A stretch of 64,000 nucleotides of DNA, taken from Chryseobacterium gleum (GTDB lineage: Bacteria > Bacteroidota > Bacteroidia > UBA10329). Positions 1-6,954 of this stretch are shown piece after piece. The notes beneath the pieces are model-generated. The model saw only the letters and a program-made list of their open reading frames with translations, had not been told where the DNA came from and made no database searches. Position numbers and translations under genes: made by a program. Positions within the stretch are counted from its first letter, which is position 1; every line of letters begins with the position of its first letter. The stretch spans positions 1-64,000 of the forward strand of contig CAMDOM010000003.1 in NCBI GenBank assembly GCA_945903645.1, read 5' to 3'.

Positions 1-981
1 GAGCAATATGGAGGAATGGGCATTAGCGATTTTAGATACAATACGGTTTTCACCGAAGAGCTGAGTCGCAGTGGTGCTGCGGGTCCTGCGGTGGGCTATC
101 CGTTGCACAACGATATTGTGCTTCCCTACATATTGGATTTTGGTACGGAAGAAATGAAGCAGAAATGGTGTCCGAAAATGGTTTCGGGCGAAGCTATTGC
201 AGCTGTAGCTATGAGCGAACCAGCAGCGGGCAGCGACTTGCAAGGTATGAAGTGCTCTGCCGAGGATAAAGGCGACCACTACCTTGTGAATGGGTCTAAA
301 ACCTTCATCACCAACGGTTACCTCTGCGATATTGTGGTTACTGCCGTTAAAACCGATTCATCGCTTGGCGCCAAAGGCATTAGTCTGTTGCTCATTGAAT
401 CTACGTTTGAAGGATTCACCAAAGGCCAACCGTTTCATAAAGTGGGTTTGCATGCCCAAGATACCTGCGAGCTTTTCTTCGATAATGTGAAAGTGCCCAA
501 GGCAAATCTCATTGGCAAAGAAGGCGAAGGATTCAAATATTTGATGCACGAATTGGCACAAGAACGCTTGGTTGTGGGTATTGGTGCTGTTGGCGCTGCC
601 GAGGGTATTTTTTGGAAAACATTGCAGTACACCAATGAGCGCAATGCCTTTGGCCGTTCTATATCCAACTTCCAGAACACTCGTTTCAAATTGGCCGAGA
701 TGGCGTCTAAAATCACCATGGCACGTTCGTTTCTAGACCAATGTACAGGACTTCATTGCGAAGGAAAATTAGATGCAGCAATGGCTAGCATGGTGAAATA
801 CACCACTACCGAATTGCAATGCGAAGTGGCCGATGAGTGCTTGCAATTGCATGGAGGCTACGGCTACATCTGGGAATATGATGTGGCACGGGCTTGGGCA
901 GATGCGCGCGTGCAACGCATCTATGCAGGCACCAATGAGATAATGAAAGAACTCATTGCGCGTAAATTCGTGGGCAAATAG
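1..981 (+). CDS. acyl-CoA dehydrogenase, long-chain type (5' end outside window)
   Basis: The reading frame is open from base 1, so the N-terminus lies left of the window; 326 residues are visible. It is a flavoenzyme that oxidises acyl-CoA to trans-2-enoyl-CoA in fatty-acid or branched-chain beta-oxidation. The family signatures are present in order: the middle beta-domain block AMSEPAAGSDLQG with FITNG, the helical C-terminal domain, LHGGYGY, and the C-terminal RIYAGTNEIMKELIAR. The C-terminal block has Ala where medium-chain enzymes carry their catalytic Glu (YEGT). The segment HELAQER instead resembles the region that holds the catalytic Glu in long-chain enzymes, so the LCAD type is favoured. 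Exact substrate length cannot be read from sequence. The next gene follows 100 bp later on the same strand. Confidence 0.93.
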   Translation, partial: EQYGGMGISDFRYNTVFTEELSRSGAAGPAVGYPLHNDIVLPYILDFGTEEMKQKWCPKMVSGEAIAAVAMSEPAAGSDLQGMKCSAEDKGDHYLVNGSKTFITNGYLCDIVVTAVKTDSSLGAKGISLLLIESTFEGFTKGQPFHKVGLHAQDTCELFFDNVKVPKANLIGKEGEGFKYLMHELAQERLVVGIGAVGAAEGIFWKTLQYTNERNAFGRSISNFQNTRFKLAEMASKITMARSFLDQCTGLHCEGKLDAAMASMVKYTTTELQCEVADECLQLHGGYGYIWEYDVARAWADARVQRIYAGTNEIMKELIARKFVGK

Positions 982-1042
982 AAATAGTTTTAAGTCAGAA
1001 GGCATAAGTCGTAAGCACGAGGCATAATCCTCACCCTCAATC

Positions 1043-1079
1043 CTCATTCGTAATTCCTAATTTCTCATTCGTAATTCCT
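1043..1079. repeat. intergenic direct repeat, two 16-bp copies 21 bp apart
   Basis: CTCATTCGTAATTCCT occurs exactly at 1043-1058 and again at 1064-1079, immediately upstream of the GTG start at 1084. The flanks carry looser echoes (aggcataa twice near 1005 and 1020). It looks like a simple dispersed intergenic repeat, and no function is evident. Confidence 0.6.
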
Positions 1080-1083
1080 CCAA

Positions 1084-1836
1084 GTGGCTAAATATGTGAA
1101 ATGGTTAGGTGGTACGCTTGGTTGGGCCTTTGGTGGGCCAATTGGAGCGCTGCTTGGGTTCGCCTTAGGAACCATATACGACAACGCTAGTGGTGATGTG
1201 GTGCAATGGAGCGAAGACGATGGTTCGCGCGAAAAGGTGAGGCCGCAAACTACGCGTGCCGATTTTGAAGCGTCATTGCTCATTCTTACAGCCGCTGTTC
1301 TGAAAGCAGATGGTGCGGTAAAAAAATCGGAGCTTGATTTTGTAAAGCGCTTTTTCGTAGTCCAGTTTGGAGAGAAACGTGCTGGCGAGTTGTTGCTTTC
1401 GCTGCGCGATATGCTTCAAAAAGAAATTGAAGTGGCATCCGTTGCTCGCCAAATCCGCAGTTTCATGGATCAGGCTTCGCGGTTGCAGTTGGTGCATTAT
1501 ATGTTTCAACTGGCCAAAGCCGATGGCGTTGTGCACAGCCAAGAGGTGGAGCAAATAACCCAGATTGCCATCAATATGGGGTTGAGTGCTGCCGACATCA
1601 ATTCCATCAAATCGATGTTTGTGTCGGAAACCAAGGAAAGCGCTTATGCCATATTGGAAGTGGAACGCTCTGCTACAGATGATGAGGTGAAGAAAGCTTA
1701 CCGCAAAATGGCGGTGAAATATCACCCCGATAAAGTGAGCCACTTGGGCGAAGAACACCTGCGCATGGCCAACGAGAAGTTTCAAAAGCTTACTGAAGCA
1801 TACGAGCAAGTAAAGAAAGAGCGTGGAATGAAGTAA
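1084..1836 (+). CDS. DjlA-like protein: TerB domain plus C-terminal J domain
   Basis: A 250-residue co-chaperone-like protein. Residues about 8-28 form a Gly-rich hydrophobic segment resembling the single membrane anchor of DjlA. Residues about 60-170 are an all-helical acidic TerB-like domain. The C-terminus is a J domain with the DnaK-stimulating HPD motif at residues 214-216 (KYHPDK). In the known family the J domain faces the cytoplasm and activates DnaK ATPase. The start is GTG at 1084; there is no ATG before the conserved Gly-rich anchor, so GTG is preferred. It stands alone: an unrelated gene converges from the right. The function of the TerB part in this family is not established. Confidence 0.88.
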   Translation: MAKYVKWLGGTLGWAFGGPIGALLGFALGTIYDNASGDVVQWSEDDGSREKVRPQTTRADFEASLLILTAAVLKADGAVKKSELDFVKRFFVVQFGEKRAGELLLSLRDMLQKEIEVASVARQIRSFMDQASRLQLVHYMFQLAKADGVVHSQEVEQITQIAINMGLSAADINSIKSMFVSETKESAYAILEVERSATDDEVKKAYRKMAVKYHPDKVSHLGEEHLRMANEKFQKLTEAYEQVKKERGMK

Positions 1837-1859
1837 ATGCTTTCGGTAGTGTTGAAAGC

Positions 1860-2357
1860 CTATTCCAAGTTGACGTGCGCTCCCACGGCATCTTCAAAAA
1901 AATGATGCAGCACTAAGGTTTGCTCTGCGCCTATGTTTCTTCCCATTCGGGCAATGGCCCAAAGTGCGAAAGCAACAAACGCACAAATGGGCAAATAGGC
2001 GAAATAACTCAAGTCTTGGTGAACCCACCACTCTGACATGCCAGCAATGGCAATCATCAGCGCTACAATGCCAATCATTGCTCGTCCGTAAAAGAAGAAT
2101 GCCCAAACGCCAGGGTCAGGTCCATATAGCCCGCGAATAAGCGTTCCATCATCTGTTTTTTCGAAGGAAACGCTCAACTGTGGCGACCAAAAATGGCGCT
2201 GAGAAGCTGGAATTTTGAGTACAATGTAGCCTTCTACAAAATGCCCCACACAAGGAGAATCGGCAGCATTGAGGCGCTCTTTAATACGGGTTTCCACATC
2301 GTCAGGAACACAATTGCATTGCTTTCTGAAACGCGGACGAACGGCAATTGCTGGCAT
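1860..2357 (-). CDS. hypothetical membrane protein, 165 aa
   Basis: I do not recognise the family. The first ~85 residues are soluble and include a Cys-x-Cys (residues 14-16, QCNC) and a charged helix. Two hydrophobic helices follow at about 90-112 and 118-138, then a short polar tail with a His pair. It starts with ATG and reads leftwards, ending 23 bp after the convergent J-domain gene. Upstream is a divergent gap shared with the pseudouridine synthase gene, holding a 32-bp perfect palindrome. The reading frame has codon usage like its neighbours and no competing ORF, so it is probably real. Confidence 0.6.
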   Translation of the reverse strand: MPAIAVRPRFRKQCNCVPDDVETRIKERLNAADSPCVGHFVEGYIVLKIPASQRHFWSPQLSVSFEKTDDGTLIRGLYGPDPGVWAFFFYGRAMIGIVALMIAIAGMSEWWVHQDLSYFAYLPICAFVAFALWAIARMGRNIGAEQTLVLHHFFEDAVGAHVNLE

Positions 2358-2404
2358 GGCGTGGGGTTTTTGAAGTGTACTTCCGAAACTAGCGGATGCG
2401 GTTC

Positions 2405-2436
2405 ATTCAATCCATGACTTAAGTCATGGATTGAAT
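2405..2436. promoter_or_regulatory. perfect 32-bp palindrome in divergent intergenic gap
   Basis: The half-site ATTCAATCCATGACTT is followed without any spacer by its exact reverse complement, centred between 2420 and 2421. The site lies between two divergently transcribed genes (starts at 2357 and 2530). It has no T-run on either side, which argues against a terminator. A dimeric-repressor operator or a recombination-generated palindrome are both possible. Confidence 0.5.
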
Positions 2437-2529
2437 ACGTTCAAACTTCGAACAAATCAATATCCTTTATTATTACTGACAATGAATCCGCTACTTTTCG
2501 CAAGCGATTTCATTCAGCGTTTATAAAGC

Positions 2530-3111
2530 ATGGTCAAGGCACATCGCCACTTCATAGTCCACAAACCATTCGGCATGATTTCCATGTTCGTATATAACCA
2601 AACCACGCGCAAGAACAAACGCATGTTGGGCGAGCTTTTCGATTTTCCTGATGGAACGATGGCCATTGGTAGGTTGGATGAGGATTCGGAAGGGTTGCTA
2701 TTGCTAACTACCGATGGAATGGTGAGTGAGGTGGTGCGCAGCAAAAAAGTGGAAAAGGAATACTATGCCCAAGTGGATGGGGTTATTACAGACGAAGCAA
2801 TTTCGAAGTTGCAGGCTGGTGTGGCCATTGGGCACGATGGAGGTAGCTACATTACCGCTCCTTGCGCGGCATTTCGAATTGAACCTTCTCCAGAATTTCC
2901 ACCACGAACCAAAAAGATTCGAGACGAACGCCATGGCCCAACCTCTTGGGTTTCGCTAACGCTTACAGAAGGCAAGTTTCGGCAGGTGCGCAAAATGACC
3001 GCTGCTGTTGGGTTTCCTACGCTTCGCCTTTTTCGCGTGCGCATTGGCAACATCCACTTAAATGGAATGCAGGCTGGCGAAGTGGTGGAAGTAGATGCAT
3101 TTGAGGTTTAG
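2530..3111 (+). CDS. pseudouridine synthase, RluE/RsuA family
   Basis: A 193-residue enzyme isomerising a uridine in ribosomal RNA. The catalytic block GRLDEDSEGLLLLT places the nucleophilic Asp at residue 50. The C-terminal signature KFRQVRKM and the GFPTLRLFRVRIG segment are typical of the RsuA/RluB/E/F group. No N-terminal S4 domain is present: the protein begins directly with the catalytic fold (HRHFIVHKPFGM), as in E. coli RluE, which modifies 23S U2457. The exact target here is inferred only by resemblance. It starts with ATG and is a single-gene unit; the next gene converges from the right. Confidence 0.88.
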   Translation: MVKAHRHFIVHKPFGMISMFVYNQTTRKNKRMLGELFDFPDGTMAIGRLDEDSEGLLLLTTDGMVSEVVRSKKVEKEYYAQVDGVITDEAISKLQAGVAIGHDGGSYITAPCAAFRIEPSPEFPPRTKKIRDERHGPTSWVSLTLTEGKFRQVRKMTAAVGFPTLRLFRVRIGNIHLNGMQAGEVVEVDAFEV

Positions 3112-3135
3112 CTGGGCGCTAAATCCCTTGCAAAT

Positions 3136-5166
3136 TCAATGTATCAGAAGTCCAGGATTTATACCAACGTTAGTACCTTTTCGAATAAACACGGCTGGCA
3201 CGCCAAGCGGTGCGCGAATTTCCTGCCACCGATTGCCTAGAAATGTGGTTCCGTAAAACAAATGAATCCACTCTCCTTCTGGGAAATAGCCGCTAACTGT
3301 GGAAGCGCCTTTTTCGGTTACGGGCAGCACCAGCAAATCATCGCCCACAAAAAACTGATAGTTCGTGTTAAGGCATTCTGGGTCATTTGGACAAACTAGC
3401 CACGGATGGCGAATTACGGGAATACCTGTTTCTGCCGCTTCCGTAATCAGCTTTTGGAAATAGGGTTTTAGTTCGAGGTGAATTTTGGCGAAACGCGCAA
3501 AGAACTGCTGCGTCTCGTTGTCAGAATAGTACTGCACCATATCTTTTGGAAGTAACCCTTCATGGGTGCGATAAATGGGCGTGAATGCTTCAAATTCAAT
3601 CCAACGAAAAAGCAATTCCTTGCTTCTCAGATACTTTTTGAAAATGGGATAGTTGAGTGCGGTATACCCTCCAATGTCCGAATGATTGATGGCAATGCCC
3701 GAAAGCCCAGACGAAAGCATGGCATTGATAGCAGATGGCAATCCATCATTTGGTTGAAAACTCACCATCTGATCACCTGCCCAAAAGAGTGTGCTTATAC
3801 CCGAAGAACCTGTCCATCCACTCCGACTAAAGAATACCACTTCGCCTTCCTTGCCTGCTTCTTGTATTGCCTCTCTATTTAGCAAGGCCCAATCTGCCGC
3901 AAACCGATTGTGGTAATCTTTTGGGGCAATACCCGAATGTAATTTGGCATCGAAAGGCGACCATTCTGCAAAGTCGGCCATCCAACCGCTTAGCCCATTT
4001 TCAATCATATTGGTGGTGATGATGCGCTTTATCCAGATGCGCGTTTCGGGATTGGTAAGGTCTAAAATGTAGCCGTCAAACCCACCAAACGGAACGAGAT
4101 AGGGCGTTCCATTCGCGTGATGAATAATCAGGTTGCGCTTCAAAGCCTCGTTGGTCATCGCAGTGCCTTCGAGAAGAAATGGATTGATGTAGCCCATCAC
4201 CTTTATTCCTTGCGCATTCATTTCTTGGCAGAATTGCTTGAAATTTGGATAGGTAAGCGTGTCAGGCTGCCACTCCCAATGCAAACGCGAACCAATAGGC
4301 GTTTTCTTTTTCCCTACCCAATCTTGAATCCAAATGGCACTTATTGTATTGCCGAATCCTTGCGCAGTTTTAATGCGTTCGCGCACCACATTTGCGCCAC
4401 CTTGAATGCCTAGAATTGTTCCATACGTCCAATCTGGAAGAATAGGCATTCGTCCTAAATGCTCAGTTACTTGAGTGATAAGTTCTTTGGGAGATTCTGC
4501 TTTCCACACTCGAAGCTTAATTTTATTGTCGTGCACTTTTAAGCGCACTTTCCCCGCTTGGCTTAAATCAATCTCCGAAAAACAATCGTTTTCAATGAGA
4601 TAGGCGAAATTTTCGGAGCTAATTATAAGTGGAATAGGGAGGTAGGAACTAAACTCATGGCCACCCGCACCTACAATATTCGCAATTCCAGTAACCGACT
4701 TATCGCCTCTTCCAATTCCGTTTTCTTCCACCAAAAACGGTACTTTTTTTCCAGTAAGCTCTACGTGACTAAACTGCTCGCCACCTCCAAAAAATCGGGT
4801 GTTTTTCGAAACATCAAATTCTAGAACTGTGACTGCGACACGCGGATTTTTAGAGGTTACGGTTACTGTTAACGCCCCATTGCTGGCGGCAACAGCCCAA
4901 TTGGCTATCATGTCCGACTTGCCTTCATTGTAACCCATGCCTTCCTTCACTTTAAAGGACCCTAGCTTGCCTTTGTAAGTGACTGTAGCATCAGAAAATT
5001 GGACTTTGGAGTTCAGCAAAAAAGGGATGTCTTCGCGATAGATGCTGGTTTCATTTCCGCTAGCCATAATTCGAAATTCCTGCCCGTGCAGTTCAGAAAC
5101 GCACAAAAGCCCCGCTAACATGCAAGTAGCGAGGCTTCTGGAAAACGAGATTCTACTCCAATTCAT
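3136..5166 (-). CDS. secreted glycoside hydrolase family 31, probable sulfoquinovosidase (YihQ type)
   Basis: A 676-residue enzyme with an N-terminal signal peptide (hydrophobic stretch at about 12-25, likely cleavage before Gln29). The GH31 catalytic pair is visible: nucleophile Asp398 in WMADFAEW and acid/base Asp465 in WAGDQ. All five residues that define sulfoquinovose recognition in E. coli YihQ (the QQRWY set) are present, each offset by seven from YihQ numbering: Gln255 (GIQGG), Gln281 (IQDW), Arg294 and Trp297 (SRLHW), Tyr501 (DIGGY). This predicts release of sulfoquinovose from plant or algal sulfolipid glycosides. The signal peptide implies periplasmic or surface action, unlike cytoplasmic YihQ. 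There is no T9SS sorting domain at the C-terminus. Its ATG lies 2 bp after the stop of the T9SS-sorted protein upstream, so the two form one operon. Confidence 0.88.
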   Translation of the reverse strand: MNWSRISFSRSLATCMLAGLLCVSELHGQEFRIMASGNETSIYREDIPFLLNSKVQFSDATVTYKGKLGSFKVKEGMGYNEGKSDMIANWAVAASNGALTVTVTSKNPRVAVTVLEFDVSKNTRFFGGGEQFSHVELTGKKVPFLVEENGIGRGDKSVTGIANIVGAGGHEFSSYLPIPLIISSENFAYLIENDCFSEIDLSQAGKVRLKVHDNKIKLRVWKAESPKELITQVTEHLGRMPILPDWTYGTILGIQGGANVVRERIKTAQGFGNTISAIWIQDWVGKKKTPIGSRLHWEWQPDTLTYPNFKQFCQEMNAQGIKVMGYINPFLLEGTAMTNEALKRNLIIHHANGTPYLVPFGGFDGYILDLTNPETRIWIKRIITTNMIENGLSGWMADFAEWSPFDAKLHSGIAPKDYHNRFAADWALLNREAIQEAGKEGEVVFFSRSGWTGSSGISTLFWAGDQMVSFQPNDGLPSAINAMLSSGLSGIAINHSDIGGYTALNYPIFKKYLRSKELLFRWIEFEAFTPIYRTHEGLLPKDMVQYYSDNETQQFFARFAKIHLELKPYFQKLITEAAETGIPVIRHPWLVCPNDPECLNTNYQFFVGDDLLVLPVTEKGASTVSGYFPEGEWIHLFYGTTFLGNRWQEIRAPLGVPAVFIRKGTNVGINPGLLIH

Positions 5167-5168
5167 AT

Positions 5169-6251
5169 TTACTCAATCATTACTTTTTGAACCACGCTGT
5201 TTTGACCATCAAGACCTGAGAGTTGAAGCAAATACATGCCGCTTGGTAGGGCTTCCAAATCGAAGTCCAAACGGTTGGCATTCGTAATATTCATAGCAAT
5301 TACTTTCCGTCCGTCTGTTGTGAATACTTGTGCCAAACGAAAGCCTTTGTTATCGCTCCATGTGGCGCTAAACTTTCCGTTTGAAGGCTGAGGGAATACT
5401 TGTATCTCGTTTGATTCAATTGCAGCAATTCCTGTGGTTAGAGGTAGAACGGAAGTCCAAGTGAAGTTCTTTGGGTTATCCAAAGTATCAAATGATAATT
5501 CTGCCAATGCTAGCCCAGATTCTTTACCAATCCAGCTGTAGGAGGTGGAAGTATCTTTACCAGTAAGGCTGGACTGCAATGACCAAGGACTAAATGAGAA
5601 TAGTTTTGTCCAAACCGAATCTACGGTATAGTCTGTGGATTTCACGCGAAGACAATCGTATGTGCCTATTGGTGTGGTTAGTTGGCCGTAGCCATCTGTG
5701 CTATCATATACATGGCCATAATGACGAAGTCGAGCAGCATTCACACTCAAAGGAATTCCAGCAATGGGTACCGAAATGTTGTAGGCAATGGCTTCGAAGT
5801 AGTAGGTATCATCTGAAGCATCATCGTAGTTACGTGGCAAATTATGTACTGTTAAAGCATTGCTAAACGGAACCACAACTGTGCTGCCATTTTGCAATAA
5901 ATCGCCTGCGGTTCCAGTAGCAAGCATGCTATTGGCCGAAGTTGAGAAATACAAATAAGACGTATTATCGTTGGTCATCGCCAAATTGCTACCGGTAAAT
6001 GTGGAGGCATTTGGAGTAGAGGCTGGCGAAACGATGCTTGTAGTGAACGTTTCGCGGATTACTGGTGCAGGAAAAGACCATTGTTGATTTGGACCCGCAG
6101 GTCCAGGACCATACTGCGCTATCGTGTCGCGATATCGGGTTATTTGTTCGCCAATTACGGGCAAATCGCTGGCTAAATACGAAATCTGTCCTTGAGCCAA
6201 TGTTGAACCGCCAAGACATAATACTGTGAACGCGAAGTAGAGTTTTTTCAT
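5169..6251 (-). CDS. T9SS type A sorted exported protein of unknown function
   Basis: A 360-residue protein starting at the ATG at 6251, which gives a clean signal peptide (KKLYFAFTVLCLGGSTLAQ); the longer frame upstream lacks one. The central ~250 residues are beta-rich and unrecognised. They contain a segment (GYGQLTTPIGTYDCLRVK) reminiscent of uncharacterised exported Bacteroidota proteins. The last ~80 residues are a type A T9SS C-terminal domain: FPQPSNGKF, a DGRKV turn, GMYLLQL and the terminal KVMIE. The protein should therefore cross the outer membrane by the type IX system and end up on the surface or released. The sulfoquinovosidase-like gene follows 2 bp downstream, so a role in handling the same substrate is plausible but unproven. 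Confidence 0.85.
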   Translation of the reverse strand: MKKLYFAFTVLCLGGSTLAQGQISYLASDLPVIGEQITRYRDTIAQYGPGPAGPNQQWSFPAPVIRETFTTSIVSPASTPNASTFTGSNLAMTNDNTSYLYFSTSANSMLATGTAGDLLQNGSTVVVPFSNALTVHNLPRNYDDASDDTYYFEAIAYNISVPIAGIPLSVNAARLRHYGHVYDSTDGYGQLTTPIGTYDCLRVKSTDYTVDSVWTKLFSFSPWSLQSSLTGKDTSTSYSWIGKESGLALAELSFDTLDNPKNFTWTSVLPLTTGIAAIESNEIQVFPQPSNGKFSATWSDNKGFRLAQVFTTDGRKVIAMNITNANRLDFDLEALPSGMYLLQLSGLDGQNSVVQKVMIE

Positions 6252-6331
6252 GATAAAAGTGTTTGATTGAGGTGCACTAAAGTATATAATATCGAAGCGA
6301 TATGAACGCGTCAAACCTGCCTTCGCTTTAA

Positions 6332-6339
6332 TACTTTTG
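6332..6339 (+). promoter_or_regulatory. -7 promoter element TACTTTTG for the cyclophilin gene
   Basis: TACTTTTG fits the Bacteroidota sigma-A consensus TAnnTTTG and ends 27 bp before the ATG at 6367. It lies across the alternative upstream start at 6337, which favours 6367. No convincing TTTG is seen at -33. Confidence 0.55.
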
Positions 6340-6366
6340 CGCCTCTTAAAACCAAAACTACAAACC

Positions 6367-6870
6367 ATGAGCGCAACCGCTAATCCTAAATGTTTCTTTG
6401 ATATTGCCATAGATGGAAAGGCCGCTGGCCGCATCGTTTTCGAACTTCGTGCTGATGTGGTTCCAATTACTGCCGAAAACTTCAGGGCATTGTGTACTGG
6501 AGAGAAAGGGTTTGGTTTTAAAGGAAGCAAGTTTCACCGCGTTATTCCTGAGTTCATGCTTCAAGGTGGTGATTTTACCAACCACAACGGAACAGGAGGG
6601 AAGTCTATTTATGGCAATAAATTCGAGGACGAGAATTTCACGTTGAAGCACACAGGTCCTGGAATATTGAGCATGGCAAATGCTGGTCGCCACACCAATG
6701 GTTCGCAGTTTTTCATCTGCACAATTCCATGTGGATGGTTGGATGGTGCTCACGTAGTTTTTGGTCAGGTAACCGAAGGAATGGACGTGGTGACCAAAAT
6801 CGAATCGTTTGGTTCACGTTCAGGCGCTACTTCGGCCTTGGTTACGATTGCCGATTGCGGTCAGTTGTAA
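6367..6870 (+). CDS. eukaryote-type cyclophilin (peptidyl-prolyl cis-trans isomerase)
   Basis: A 167-residue cytoplasmic prolyl isomerase with no signal peptide. By eye it follows human cyclophilin A almost without gaps, including the [15 protein letters not shown] insertion loop that short bacterial PpiA/PpiB lack, the block [11 protein letters not shown], and the ending TIADCGQL. The active-site set is intact: Arg in FHR, Phe-Met-Gln in FMLQGG, Phe in SQFFICT, and the Trp and His of GWLDGAHV. The Trp is the residue that usually confers cyclosporin sensitivity. The start is ATG 6367, just before conserved NPKCFFDI and 27 bp downstream of a promoter element. The gene is monocistronic. The closeness to eukaryotic proteins suggests old gene transfer. 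Confidence 0.93.
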   Translation: MSATANPKCFFDIAIDGKAAGRIVFELRADVVPITAENFRALCTGEKGFGFKGSKFHRVIPEFMLQGGDFTNHNGTGGKSIYGNKFEDENFTLKHTGPGILSMANAGRHTNGSQFFICTIPCGWLDGAHVVFGQVTEGMDVVTKIESFGSRSGATSALVTIADCGQL

Positions 6871-6954
6871 GGCGTTAAAGTCAGTCTATTTATTTTAGAA
6901 GGTCGGTGTTTTTAGGCGTATCAAGCTGAAGGCAACTTCGTACCTTGACGAGCC

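Noticed and set aside
1273-1809. 178-codon minus-strand ORF opposite the DjlA-like gene
   Set aside because: It lies fully within a clear J-domain gene and shows no domain or start-site support.
6337-6366. N-terminal extension of the cyclophilin
   Set aside because: It overlaps the promoter element at 6332-6339 and has no counterpart in the family.
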